Shown here: positions 41,350-49,160 of the stretch, piece after piece
Numbering within the stretch: position 1 is the stretch's first letter
Layout: each line of letters starts with the position of its first letter
Origin: Tenggerimyces flavus
Lineage (GTDB): Bacteria; Actinomycetota; Actinomycetes; Propionibacteriales; Actinopolymorphaceae
Length of the DNA stretch: 64,000 bases
Direction of reading: 5' to 3'
Assembly (NCBI RefSeq): GCF_016907715.1
Contig: NZ_JAFBCM010000001.1
Coordinates: forward strand, 1,798,001-1,862,000
Notes under the pieces: generated by a model
What the model saw: only the letters and a program-made list of their open reading frames with translations
Databases searched by the model: none
Told to the model about the DNA's origin: nothing
Made by a program: the position numbers and the translations under genes

Positions 41350-41673
41350 ATGAACGACCAACCCGCTGCTGAGGGCGCGCCGGCCGACCTGGCCGCGATC
41401 ATGCGGCTCGCGCCCGACAGCCCGTACGGCGAGCTGATCGCCGACGACACCAGCCGCCGCCGCACGCTGTACGAACTCCTCGCCGAGTCCGACGACCCGC
41501 TGTGGAAGGAGATCGGTACTCAGCTCCGCGACGGCCAGCTGGGTCCGCGGGGAATCTTCGAGGTCGAGGCGTACCGCACTCACGTCGTCGACACGATCGC
41601 CAAGCTGGGTGGCGATTTCCCTGCCCTGTTGGCGAAAACCCGCGAGGAGCTCGAAGCGGACCATGCTGACTAG
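41350..41673 (+). CDS. Small acidic helical protein, partner of the WXG100-like protein
   Basis: 107 residues with no Cys and no membrane segment. GAGGAGG precedes the ATG, nine bases after the previous stop, so the two genes are co-expressed. The sequence (L-A-A-I-M-R-L-A-P-D-S-P-Y-G-E-L-I-A-D-D and D-P-L-W-K-E-I-G-T-Q-L) matches nothing I know. By position it could be a chaperone, antitoxin or immunity protein for the upstream product. Confidence 0.6.
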   Translation: MNDQPAAEGAPADLAAIMRLAPDSPYGELIADDTSRRRTLYELLAESDDPLWKEIGTQLRDGQLGPRGIFEVEAYRTHVVDTIAKLGGDFPALLAKTREELEADHAD

Positions 41674-41702
41674 GGGTGCACCGAGCTTCCCGACGCACCC
41701 CT
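41672..41702. terminator. Bidirectional hairpin terminator
   Basis: AGGGGTGC (41672-41679) pairs perfectly with GCACCCCT (41695-41702). Further arms GCTGAC (41665-41670) and GTCAGC (41709-41714) extend it. It lies between two convergent stop codons. Confidence 0.65.
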
Positions 41703-41709
41703 CGCCTGG

Positions 41710-42342
41710 TCAGCGGATGCGGTTGATCGTGAAGCTCATCCCGGACACCTTGACCCGGGCCGTGGCGGTCTGACCCGCATCCGCCGCGGCGCTGGCGCCG
41801 ACGTCGCCCTTGACCCAGATCCGCCCCGCTTCGCCACTGGGGACGCTGACGAGCAGCGTGGTGGTCACCGTTGCCGGCGACGAGGGCAGGCCTTCGAACT
41901 CGATCACCGGGGCGGCCTGATGCCCTTCGGAGCCGACGAACTGGGCGACCGAGGTCCGAACGTTGGACGCCCGTCCGCCCTTGCCTTCGTTCTCCTCGCC
42001 TACCGCAGACACGTACCTGATCTTGACCTCGTAGGTGCCCGCGGCGGCGTCGAAATAGCGTTCCGCACTGCCACCCGCGCCGGCGCTGGAGGTGCCGAAG
42101 CCGGGCAGGGGAAGGGGCAACGGGAGCAGGGACCGCCCACCGCGCGCGGTCGCCGTCCCCGTGACCCGCCCGTCGGCATGGGCGGTCGCGTTCGCACTCG
42201 CACTGCCGGCACCGGGGAGCACGTGCTCGTAGCTGCGCGGCGTTCCACCAGACGCCGTGTCCGCGACCGCCACACCAGTGCCGGCGGTGCCGAACGTGAG
42301 TGCCAGGACCGCCACCGCGGTGATGGACATCGCTGTCCGCAT
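41710..42342 (-). CDS. Secreted protein of unknown function
   Basis: 210 residues. A classic signal peptide (residues 1-33, M-R-T-A-M-S-I-T-A-V-A-V-L-A-L, cleavage after V-A-V-A) is followed by a Gly/Ala/Ser-rich region and a beta-rich domain (Y-E-V-K-I-R-Y-V, V-T-T-T-L-L-V-S-V-P, F-T-I-N-R-I-R at the end). AAGGAGAA precedes ATG 42342; a longer frame upstream lacks a ribosome binding site. No catalytic motif is seen. It is a probable extracellular beta-sandwich protein. Confidence 0.75.
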   Translation of the reverse strand: MRTAMSITAVAVLALTFGTAGTGVAVADTASGGTPRSYEHVLPGAGSASANATAHADGRVTGTATARGGRSLLPLPLPLPGFGTSSAGAGGSAERYFDAAAGTYEVKIRYVSAVGEENEGKGGRASNVRTSVAQFVGSEGHQAAPVIEFEGLPSSPATVTTTLLVSVPSGEAGRIWVKGDVGASAAADAGQTATARVKVSGMSFTINRIR

Positions 42343-42431
42343 GAGGATTCTCCTTCGGTTGTGAGCGCTGTCGATGGCCATGTGTACGAACCGCGGGCCT
42401 GCGGCGTTCACGGCTTCACCGGATTCGGTCC

Positions 42432-42885
42432 ATGGGACGACTCAGGTACTTCATCCACATCACAGTGGACGGCTTCATCGAGACCGCGGAAGGCGGCCTG
42501 TGGGAACGGTTCGCCTGGGGCGAGGAGGCGATGGCGTACAACGTCGAGCTGTTCCGGAGCGCCGGCACGTGGGTGTTCGGGCGGAGGTCGCACGACGCGA
42601 TGGTCCCATGGTGGTCCGCGGCCCAGTCGATGGCGAAGGTGGTGCCGTCGAGGACGCTCGCTTGTGACGACTCGATCCGGGTGATCGGCTCGGATCTCGA
42701 ACGAGAGCTGCGGATTCTCAAGGACGCGAGCGACGAGAACGTCATGCTCTCCTGCGGCCCGGACCTGCTCGCCCAGCTCGCCGAGCACCCGGGCGTCATC
42801 GACGACTACCTGCTCATCGTGCATCCGACGAGCATCGGACGCGGCACGCCTCTGTTCGGCAAGCTTCGCCGGCCGCTACCCGGAC
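42432..42885 (+). pseudogene. RibD-type dihydrofolate-reductase-like gene, 3' end lost
   Basis: The frame begins G-R-L-R-Y-F-I-H-I-T-V-D-G-F-I-E and has W-V-F-G-R-R-S-H, then L-S-C-G-P-D-L-L-A-Q-L and L-I-V-H-P-T-S-I-G-R-G-T-P-L-F-G, all typical of RibD C-terminal-domain reductases. Homology stops at about 42880, some 25 residues early, exactly where the convergent paralogue ends. No stop follows for another 1.4 kb, where the frame merely reads the reverse of two other genes. A deletion joining the two 3' ends is the likely cause. Confidence 0.6.
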
Positions 42886-42893
42886 ATTGGCGC

Positions 42894-43451
42894 TCAGCGG
42901 TGGACGCGGTAGCGGAGATGGGTGGCGGCCGGTGTGTCGATCACGCGGAGGAGCTCCAGCTCGATCTCCGCCGGCAGGAGCTCGAACAGGCGGTGGCCAC
43001 GGCCGAGCAGGACCGGGATCTGGTGGATCTGGATCTCGTCCAGCACGCCAGCCTCGAGCGCACGTTGGGCCACGTTCGCGCCCCGTACCTGCACGTCCCT
43101 GCCCTCGGCCGCGGCCTTCGCCTGCGCCATGGCGCTGACGATCCCGTCGGTGACGTAGGTGACCAACGGATAGCCCCACCGAGCGGCGGGGCCGGGCGGG
43201 CGGTGGCTGACCACGAAGATCGGCATGCCACCGTGACTGCCGCCCCAGTGGTCCATCAGCTCCGCGGTGCGCCGTCCCGTGAGGACCGCGCCGGCGGAGT
43301 TCCACTCGGTCACGAACTGCTGGGTCACCTCATCCGACTCCGGTGCGGCCCACTTGTGCAGCCGTTCGCCGTCGTCCCCGCCGAGGAAGTCGTCGGGTGT
43401 GGAGATGTACCCGTCGAGGGACATGGACATGTCGAGCACTGCTGTGGACAC
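42894..43451 (-). CDS. RibD C-terminal-domain (dihydrofolate reductase-like) protein
   Basis: 185 residues, the normal size. M-S-M-S-L-D-G-Y-I-S near the start and G-A-V-L-T-G-R-R-T-A-E near 55 are NADPH-fold motifs; Q-V-R-G-A-N-V-A-Q-R near 120 and I-P-V-L-L-G-R-G-H-R-L-F-E near 145 complete it. These stand-alone reductases have no proven substrate. GGAGGTC precedes GTG 43451. It is convergent with a truncated paralogue and downstream of an AraC gene on the same strand. Confidence 0.9.
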   Translation of the reverse strand: MSTAVLDMSMSLDGYISTPDDFLGGDDGERLHKWAAPESDEVTQQFVTEWNSAGAVLTGRRTAELMDHWGGSHGGMPIFVVSHRPPGPAARWGYPLVTYVTDGIVSAMAQAKAAAEGRDVQVRGANVAQRALEAGVLDEIQIHQIPVLLGRGHRLFELLPAEIELELLRVIDTPAATHLRYRVHR

Positions 43452-43496
43452 ACCGACCTCCGGTCATCGATGCGGTCAGGCGCCGCGCGGCCGAGG

Positions 43497-44273
43497 CTAC
43501 GGAGTGGGTCGGTGGGCGGTCTTGTACAGAAGCGACAGCGGCTCCGCCGGGGTCGGCTGCCGCAGACTTGTCGCCGTCCGGCCGATGAAGCGGGTGAGCG
43601 ATCGCGCCAGGTGCGGCTGGTCGAAGTACCCCAGCCGGTGTGCGACGTTCAGCGGCGCGACGCCTTCACCGAGCAGGACGGCTGCCTGTCGTGCACGGCT
43701 GATCTGGCGGATCGCCCCCTGGGTCAGCCCGGTCGCGGCCACCACCCGGCGCTGCACCGAACGTGCGCCCAGCCGCGGGGCATCGTCGCCGGCGAGGACG
43801 TCGGCGACGAGCGGATCGATGACCAGGACGCCCGTACGCACGAGCCGCGTCACCAGATCCTCGGCGTTGTCGTACGTCGGCCTCTCCCACTCCTCCCCGC
43901 GGAGTACGAACGTGGTCGAGGTCGCGTACGGCGCCGGTACGGCAGAGTCGACCAGGCGATCGACCGGCAGATGTGGCATCGCCGTGCCATGGGCGAAGAC
44001 GATCCCGAACCAGGACCCGTCGGGGTCGACCCGTACCGAGGTCGGCTTCGTCTCCGGCCCCCGGACGGCGACGTGAACGTGTCCGCGGACCTCGGCGAAA
44101 GCCAGCTCCCAGTGTGGGCTTGCGATCGAGTGCATCCGAGTCGGCGCGATGATGCCCTCGCTGCGGTAGACGCGCTCAATGTAGGGCGAGCTCGACGGGC
44201 GATTGTCGTTCTCGATCGACAGTCGATGAGGTGTCGAGGGGCCCTCGTGGTCGCGCGCCATGAGCCTCATCAT
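43497..44273 (-). CDS. AraC-family transcriptional regulator
   Basis: 258 residues. The C-terminal AraC HTH pair spans about 165-245: L-T-Q-G-A-I-R-Q-I-S-R-A-R-Q-A-A-V-L-L then V-A-H-R-L-G-Y-F-D-Q-P-H-L-A-R-S-L. The N-terminal half is a cupin-like sensor domain (W-E-L-A-F-A-E-V-R-G-H-V-H). The start is uncertain (44273, 44270 or 44261). The RibD-like reductase follows 45 bases later on the same strand and is a likely target. Confidence 0.85.
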   Translation of the reverse strand: MMRLMARDHEGPSTPHRLSIENDNRPSSSPYIERVYRSEGIIAPTRMHSIASPHWELAFAEVRGHVHVAVRGPETKPTSVRVDPDGSWFGIVFAHGTAMPHLPVDRLVDSAVPAPYATSTTFVLRGEEWERPTYDNAEDLVTRLVRTGVLVIDPLVADVLAGDDAPRLGARSVQRRVVAATGLTQGAIRQISRARQAAVLLGEGVAPLNVAHRLGYFDQPHLARSLTRFIGRTATSLRQPTPAEPLSLLYKTAHRPTP

Positions 44274-44319
44274 GGCCGACGTTGCTTACGGTGAGCTGAC
44301 CACACTTGGAGGACGTTCT

Positions 44320-44733
44320 ATGCCGACCTGGCTGGGAATCATCGTCGGGATCGTCGCCGGGGTGCTGCTGTGCTGGCTGGTGCTGGTGGCGGTGATGTGG
44401 GTCGCGAAGCCGTCCGGTCCGATGCTGACGGAAGCGCTCCGGCTTCTCCCCGACCTGCTCCGGCTGCTGAAGCGGCTCGCCGGCGACAAGACCCTGCCCC
44501 GCGGTGTCCGCATCCGGCTCGTCCTGCTGATGGTCTACCTGGCCAGCCCCATCGACCTGATCCCGGACTTCGTCCCGATCCTCGGGTACGCCGACGACGC
44601 GGTCATCGTCACCCTGGTCCTGCGCTCCGTCGTCCGCCGTGCCGGCCTCGCCGCGATCGAGCGACACTGGCCTGGCACGTCCGATGGACTCGCCGTCCTC
44701 CTGCGTCTCACCGGACTGAAGGCTGCACCGTGA
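44320..44733 (+). CDS. YkvA (DUF1232) family membrane protein
   Basis: 137 residues. An N-terminal TM helix (residues 5-28) is followed by the DUF1232 signature L-A-S-P-I-D-L-I-P-D-F-V-P-I-L-G-Y-A-D-D near residues 75-95. GGAGG lies seven bases before ATG 44320, favouring it over longer frames. The family is linked loosely to membrane quality or stress; function is unknown. Confidence 0.88.
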   Translation: MPTWLGIIVGIVAGVLLCWLVLVAVMWVAKPSGPMLTEALRLLPDLLRLLKRLAGDKTLPRGVRIRLVLLMVYLASPIDLIPDFVPILGYADDAVIVTLVLRSVVRRAGLAAIERHWPGTSDGLAVLLRLTGLKAAP

Positions 44734-44820
44734 CGGACGACATACGTCGTTCGCCCGATACCGATCGACGGGGTGCGTGCCGAAGGATGGGCGCTCTGAC
44801 TGCCGGAGGGACGAGGGATC

Positions 44821-45108
44821 ATGGCTGTTGCTGTGGAAACGCGCATCCACCACGCCACGCAGGTGGAGCACGACGCCTTGGATGAACGCATCGGCGAGGC
44901 CATCGGGGCCATGGGCTGCCCACCCGCCGGGCTCATGGTCCATTTCACCAAGCCCCACGGCGACGGCTTCGTCATCGTCGACGTCTGGCGCACCGAGGCA
45001 GAGCTGCGGTCGTTCCACGACGACGTCCTTGCCGCCGCCCTCGCGGCGACCGGCCTGGACGCGGATCCACCGGTGGTCTCACCGATCTGGGGCTTCGCCC
45101 GCCCGTGA
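44821..45108 (+). CDS. Small dimeric alpha/beta-barrel (ABM-like) protein
   Basis: 95 residues. The pattern H-D-A-L-D-E-R-I-G-E-A, G-L-M-V-H-F and G-F-V-I-V-D-V-W-R-T-E-A-E-L-R-S-F is that of ferredoxin-like small proteins similar to antibiotic biosynthesis monooxygenases. GGAGGGA precedes ATG 44821. It may follow the YkvA gene in one transcript. No catalytic residues can be assigned. Confidence 0.72.
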   Translation: MAVAVETRIHHATQVEHDALDERIGEAIGAMGCPPAGLMVHFTKPHGDGFVIVDVWRTEAELRSFHDDVLAAALAATGLDADPPVVSPIWGFARP

Positions 45109-45171
45109 TCGGTGAGGAGTGTCGGTGGGCTCGGGCAAGCTGGCGCTCAGGTATCCAACGAAGGAGGGCCT

Positions 45172-45615
45172 GTGACTGTCAGGTATCAGCTCGTGATCGA
45201 CTGCGCGAATGCCGATCTGCTCGCGCGCTTCTGGGCTGCCGCGCTGGGGTATGAGTTCGCGCCGGCGCCGGAGGGGTTTGCGTCGTGGGATGACTACTGG
45301 CGCGAGGTGGGGGTGCCCGAGGAGGAGCTCGGGGCCGGTGAGGACCGCATCGTCGACCCCAGCGGTGGTGGGCCGCGGATCTGGTTCCAGGTCGTTCCGG
45401 AACGCAAGACGATCAAGAACCGGCTCCACCTCGACATCCACGCCGGCGGTGGGCGCGAGGTTCCGCTCGCCACGCGGCGGGAACGGGTCGACGCCGAGGT
45501 GCGGCGGCTGACCGAGCTCGGCGCCACCGCCGTTCGGGTGCTGCAGCAGGAAGGCCTCGACCACTACGCCGTGGCTATGAGAGATCCGGAGGGCAACGAG
45601 TTCGACGTCAACTAA
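45172..45615 (+). CDS. VOC (glyoxalase-like) family protein
   Basis: 147 residues. It has the glyoxalase/bleomycin-resistance fold pattern L-V-I-D-C-A-N-A-D-L-L-A-R-F-W near the start, I-W-F-Q-V-V-P-E and N-R-L-H-L-D-I-H mid-protein, and M-R-D-P-E-G-N-E-F-D-V at the end. AAGGAGG lies before GTG 45172. This is the DUF1801-like or resistance-like group of VOC proteins; substrate unknown. The stop overlaps the convergent lipoprotein gene. Confidence 0.9.
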   Translation: MTVRYQLVIDCANADLLARFWAAALGYEFAPAPEGFASWDDYWREVGVPEEELGAGEDRIVDPSGGGPRIWFQVVPERKTIKNRLHLDIHAGGGREVPLATRRERVDAEVRRLTELGATAVRVLQQEGLDHYAVAMRDPEGNEFDVN

Positions 45616-46460
45616 CGGGCATCTGCCAACACCCGCTTGGCATTGCGGTCCCGCGTCGCGGTCGCGTCGGCCAGCCGACCCAGCTGGCCGGCGAACGTCG
45701 ACATCGCCTCGCGCTGGTAGCCCACCAGCACCGTGTACCAGGTGTCGACCAGCCCCGTGCTGTGCTTGCACCGCACGTCGGCGACCGCAGTACGCTTCTC
45801 CACCGCTGTCGGCTTGCCCGGCTGCCAGCGCGGGTCGTCGTTCGGCTGCCAGGGATCGGCGAACGCGAAGCCCTCCGCCTTCATGCACGCGGACCACTCG
45901 CGAAACTTCGCCTTGACGCGCTCGTCCGCCTCGGCCATGCCACCGGTACGCATGGACAATTCGTCGAGCACACTTGGGTCCACGTTCTCGACGCCACCCG
46001 AGACGGCCTTGGCACTCTCAGAAACGCAACCGGTCAGCGCCTTCTCCACGGTTGCCGAAAGCGGCGGCGAAGCAGGCGGGCGCGACTCCGCCTCCACCCT
46101 CCCGGCATAGCCGTGCGCCCGCGCCTCCTTCTCGTCGATGAGCCCGAACAACCGCTCCCGAGCCGACGCCATGTCGAAATGGAACGGCGCGGGCGGCGCG
46201 TACGAGAATCCCCGCCCGCGCATGCAGCGCGAAGTCAGCAAGCCCTCGGCGCGCTGGATCCGCAGGTCCTGCTGCGCGGTCGGGTAGAGCGCGTCGAGTG
46301 GCAGCTTGATCTCCGACACTCCGCTGACCCTCAACAAGGCGGCGGTGGAGGATCCCCTTGCGGGGTGGGCTGTTTGGGGTGCGCACGCCGACGCACCCGC
46401 AACCAGCACCACACCCGCAAGGAAGCCCGCCCACGACGCTCGCGCGCCGGCGACGTTCAC
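45612..46460 (-). CDS. Putative lipoprotein
   Basis: 282 residues. A signal peptide with lipobox V-A-G-A-S-A-C at about residue 26 indicates lipid anchoring. The mature part is helical with conserved-looking pairs of Cys (S-R-C-M-R-G-R-G-F, T-G-C-V-S-E, S-A-C-M-K-A-E-G-F, V-R-C-K-H). C-M-x-x-x-G-F-x-F repeats are seen in many actinobacterial lipoproteins of unknown role. GTG 46460 overlaps the previous stop (GTGA), suggesting coupling to the I36-like gene; a longer start at 46478 is possible. Confidence 0.8.
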   Translation of the reverse strand: MNVAGARASWAGFLAGVVLVAGASACAPQTAHPARGSSTAALLRVSGVSEIKLPLDALYPTAQQDLRIQRAEGLLTSRCMRGRGFSYAPPAPFHFDMASARERLFGLIDEKEARAHGYAGRVEAESRPPASPPLSATVEKALTGCVSESAKAVSGGVENVDPSVLDELSMRTGGMAEADERVKAKFREWSACMKAEGFAFADPWQPNDDPRWQPGKPTAVEKRTAVADVRCKHSTGLVDTWYTVLVGYQREAMSTFAGQLGRLADATATRDRNAKRVLADAR

Positions 46461-46933
46461 CGCGAGATGCCTCGGCACTGTCGGTGTGGGCTGGTCTCAT
46501 AGACGAAGCAGAACGAGGTGATCTTGTCGTTGACCACCAACCCGTTGTTGAACTTGTCGATCGTGAGGTCCATCGCCGCATCGAGCTCGTCGGGTCCGTT
46601 CGCCCACTTGCGGGTGAACAGGCCGCCGCTGAAGTTCGCGTGCTGCCAGGTCCGGACGTACTTGCCGGCGTCGTAGTTCCGGAGCGAGCTCACGTTGTCG
46701 TCCACACTGCAGTCGGTCCCGCAGTTCCGGATGAACACCTTCGTGGTGAGGTTCGCAATGCTGTAGAAGGAGTCGTAGACACCGGCCGAGTGCCAGGTGT
46801 TCTGCCACATGCACATCTCGCCCGTCTCGCAGTGGCCGTTCTCGTTCGCGGCGTGCGCGGGAACGGAGAACGCGATCAGCCCGGCGATCACCGCGACGAA
46901 CGTGCCGAGGAGAGCCGCAATGCGTTGTCTCAT
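46457..46933 (-). CDS. Secreted peptidase inhibitor I36 / beta-gamma-crystallin-like protein
   Basis: 158 residues. Signal peptide (residues 1-28, cut after A-H-A). The mature protein starts A-N-E-N-G-H-C-E-T-G-E-M-C-M-W-Q-N, then has N-Y-D-A-G-K-Y-V-R-T-W and a second Cys pair near the end. This is the pattern of family I36 inhibitors (SMPI-like crystallin fold), which block metalloproteases; many members are untested. GGAAGG precedes the ATG. It heads a two-gene operon with the lipoprotein. Confidence 0.78.
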   Translation of the reverse strand: MRQRIAALLGTFVAVIAGLIAFSVPAHAANENGHCETGEMCMWQNTWHSAGVYDSFYSIANLTTKVFIRNCGTDCSVDDNVSSLRNYDAGKYVRTWQHANFSGGLFTRKWANGPDELDAAMDLTIDKFNNGLVVNDKITSFCFVYETSPHRQCRGISR

Positions 46934-46957
46934 GGGGAAACCTTCCGCTCATGAACC

Positions 46958-46986
46958 TGGAAAGCTATGCCACGTCGAGCTTTCCA
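46958..46986. promoter_or_regulatory. Inverted repeat upstream of the I36-like gene
   Basis: TGGAAAGCT-N11-AGCTTTCCA, perfect nine-base arms, centred about 40 bases before the start. A second perfect palindrome GGAACGATCGTTCC is at 47007-47020. They are candidate operators. Confidence 0.5.
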
Positions 46987-47100
46987 AGCGGACTCACGGC
47001 GCGATAGGAACGATCGTTCCCCCACCCGACCGATCACCGACACGCATACTGGTGCGTGCCACTACGTCGAGAACTCCCAACGCGGCAAGGGCAAACGCGA

Positions 47101-48141
47101 CTACGGGCGATGTGCGGCCCAGAACGACTCGAGCTCGGCGTCGAGCGGCTTGCCGGCCTGCATGGGCAGGGAGTGCGTCGTGTTCGGCCACACCTTGACC
47201 TGCGCGTCCGGGATCAGCTCAGCCTTCTCGGCCGCGCCGCCGCCGGCCAGCGACTTGTCGCTCGCCAGCGCCACGTACACCGGCATCGGCAGGCCCTTCA
47301 GCTGGGCGTCGGTCAGCGGGCTCGGCGTCGGGAGGCTCCCGGACGAGAAGTGCTCGGTCCCGGCGGCGATCATCCGGGCCATCGGGTCGTTCGGGTCGAC
47401 CTCTTCGTCCTCGACGCCGCCGATCTTGTTCAGTGCGTGGTCGCGCCACGACTTCGGGATGCCCGGCAGGGACGCGAGCGCGGTCCAACCGAAGGCCCAC
47501 AGCGGGATCGTCCCCAGCGTCATGATCGGGTCCAGCATGGTGAGGCTGGCGATCCGCTCGGGGTGGCGTACGGCCACCGCCGCGGCCAGGCCGCCACCCT
47601 GCGAGTGCCCCACCAGGTGCACCTGGTCGAGTTTCAACGCGGCCAGAGCTTCGTCGACCCAGCGAGCGTTGTCGTCCATGTCGCGGAGCGGGAGCGTCTG
47701 CTCCGACAGTCCACTGTCGCCGACGGCGTCGAACGCGTACACGGTGCGGTGGGCGGCGAAGTCCGGCAGGTTGGTGCCCCACATCGGCACGCCGCTGGCC
47801 CGACCGGGCAGCAGGACGACCGGGGTGTCGTCGACGGGCTTGTCGTTGACCCACGCATAGGCGCGCACGGTCCCGAACGTCGTGGTGAGATCGCGCGTGG
47901 CGGTGGGCGCGGGCATGGTCTTCATCGCCGTCTCGTACGCGGAGACGTACGTCGCGCGGCCCTCGGGCGTACGGAAGTAGCCGAGGCTCGGTCCGCCCAT
48001 CGCCAGCATCGCCACCAATCCGGTCGTGGAGAGCACCGCCACGATGGCCAGCAACACGACCGGCCAGCGGCGCCGCTTCGTCCGCTTCTTCGGGTCGGCC
48101 GGCGCTTCCTGGGTCTCGGCCGGCGAAGTGTCCGTGGTCAT
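47101..48141 (-). CDS. Membrane-anchored alpha/beta hydrolase
   Basis: 346 residues. After a basic N-terminus a single TM helix (about 26-48) precedes the hydrolase domain. The oxyanion region is P-V-V-L-L-P-G-R-A, the nucleophile elbow is V-G-H-S-Q-G-G-G (near 180), an Asp lies in Y-V-A-L-A-S-D, and the His in N-T-T-H-S-L-P is near the end. The catalytic domain is probably outside. It is divergent from a TetR gene with an inverted repeat in the gap, so likely regulated by it. Substrate not predictable. Confidence 0.88.
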   Translation of the reverse strand: MTTDTSPAETQEAPADPKKRTKRRRWPVVLLAIVAVLSTTGLVAMLAMGGPSLGYFRTPEGRATYVSAYETAMKTMPAPTATRDLTTTFGTVRAYAWVNDKPVDDTPVVLLPGRASGVPMWGTNLPDFAAHRTVYAFDAVGDSGLSEQTLPLRDMDDNARWVDEALAALKLDQVHLVGHSQGGGLAAAVAVRHPERIASLTMLDPIMTLGTIPLWAFGWTALASLPGIPKSWRDHALNKIGGVEDEEVDPNDPMARMIAAGTEHFSSGSLPTPSPLTDAQLKGLPMPVYVALASDKSLAGGGAAEKAELIPDAQVKVWPNTTHSLPMQAGKPLDAELESFWAAHRP

Positions 48142-48177
48142 GGAAGTCTCCCCGTCGGAATCTTTGCAATACGTTCG

Positions 48178-48197
48178 TACTGCATCAGGTTACAGTA
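48178..48197. promoter_or_regulatory. Inverted repeat TACTG-N10-CAGTA, candidate TetR operator
   Basis: It lies in the 82-base divergent gap, overlapping a TACAGT -10-like hexamer (48191-48196) for the TetR gene, so binding would repress both genes. Confidence 0.45.
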
Positions 48198-48223
48198 TGA
48201 CCGTACCGGATAAGCTCAAACCC

Positions 48224-48787
48224 ATGCCCAAGATCGTCGACCACGAGCAGCGCCACGAGGAGATCGTCCGTGCGCTCTGGCAGGTGATCGCCGAGCACGG
48301 CATCGAAGGGGTCAGCCTGCGCGTGGTGGCGCAGGCCGCGGGCGTGTCGATCGGCCGGATCCAGCACTACTTCGCGAGCCGGGAGGCCCTCGTCCTCGCC
48401 GGGCTCACCCGGCTGATCGACCAGGCCGTCGGCGCCTACCAGGGAACGTCGGACGCTCCGCCGCGCGACCGGCTCTTCCACGTCCTGTCCCAGCAGGTGC
48501 CGCGCACCGAGCCCGGGCGCATGGGCGTGGCGGTCTGGTACGCCTACCTCGCCACCGCGATCACCGACACCCGCATCCGCCAGATCCTCGCCGAGGCGCT
48601 GCGCGTCGGCGAGACCGAATGCGCAGCCCACGTACGAGCCATGCGCGAGGTCGGCGCCGCCGAGGCGCTCGCCGTGTCGCGACGCCTGCTCGCGCTCTCC
48701 GACGGCCTGACCCTGCGCGTGTTGGCAGGCGGGCTCGACGCCGACGAGGCGATCGCCGTTCTGCACGCCGAAGTCGACGCCCTCTGA
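48224..48787 (+). CDS. TetR-family (BetI-like) regulator
   Basis: 187 residues. It starts P-K-I-V-D-H-E-Q-R-H-E-E-I, like BetI-type repressors, with the HTH L-R-V-V-A-Q-A-A-G-V-S-I-G-R-I-Q-H-Y-F near 30-50. ATG 48224 was chosen over ATG 48197, which sits inside the probable operator. The C-terminal domain is helical. The likely target is the divergent alpha/beta hydrolase gene. Confidence 0.87.
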   Translation: MPKIVDHEQRHEEIVRALWQVIAEHGIEGVSLRVVAQAAGVSIGRIQHYFASREALVLAGLTRLIDQAVGAYQGTSDAPPRDRLFHVLSQQVPRTEPGRMGVAVWYAYLATAITDTRIRQILAEALRVGETECAAHVRAMREVGAAEALAVSRRLLALSDGLTLRVLAGGLDADEAIAVLHAEVDAL

Positions 48788-48802
48788 CCTTCCCTATATA
48801 GC

Positions 48803-48820
48803 CGATGGTCGATAGCATCG
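48803..48820. promoter_or_regulatory. Inverted repeat CGATG-N8-CATCG with -10 element
   Basis: The dyad overlaps TAGCAT (48813-48818), which ends six bases before ATG 48825. This is a fitting place for metal-responsive autorepression of a leaderless message. Confidence 0.45.
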
Positions 48821-48824
48821 CCGA

Positions 48825-49160
48825 ATGGCGATGGATCGGACCGTGTCCACCGTGACTCCCGCGGCCGCGTTGTTCCGGTCGTTGGCCGACGAGACCAGGT
48901 TGCGGATCCTGCAGCGGCTCGCCGGCGGGGAGGTACGGGTCGTCGACCTGACCGCGGAGCTGGGGTTGGCGCAGTCGACGGTGTCGAAGCACCTGGCGTG
49001 CCTGCGGGACTGCGGGCTGGTCGACTACCGGACCGAGGGACGCCAGTCGTTCTACGCGCTGACCCAGCCGGAGCTGATGGACCTGCTGGTCGCGGCCGAG
49101 CGGGTGCTGGACGCCACCGGTCACGCCGTCGCGCTGTGTCCCACGTACGGCCGCGCCTGA
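48825..49160 (+). CDS. CmtR-like metal-sensing ArsR repressor
   Basis: 111 residues. The wHTH contains A-D-E-T-R-L-R-I-L-Q-R-L, L-G-L-A-Q-S-T-V-S-K-H-L and then A-C-L-R-D-C-G-L. The Cys pair spaced by three in the recognition helix, plus a C-terminal Cys in A-L-C-P-T-Y-G (near residue 105), match the Cd/Pb site of mycobacterial CmtR. It is probably released from DNA by a soft metal. The transporter gene starts inside its stop codon (TGATG). Confidence 0.9.
   Translation: MAMDRTVSTVTPAAALFRSLADETRLRILQRLAGGEVRVVDLTAELGLAQSTVSKHLACLRDCGLVDYRTEGRQSFYALTQPELMDLLVAAERVLDATGHAVALCPTYGRA

Noticed and set aside
42886-44294. Continuation of the RibD-like frame to 620 codons
   Set aside because: It reads the reverse of an intact RibD-like gene and an AraC gene and has no domain of its own.
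48197-48223. Start of the BetI-like gene at ATG 48197
   Set aside because: This ATG lies in the probable operator and follows the -10 hexamer by one base, so it could not be in the transcript.
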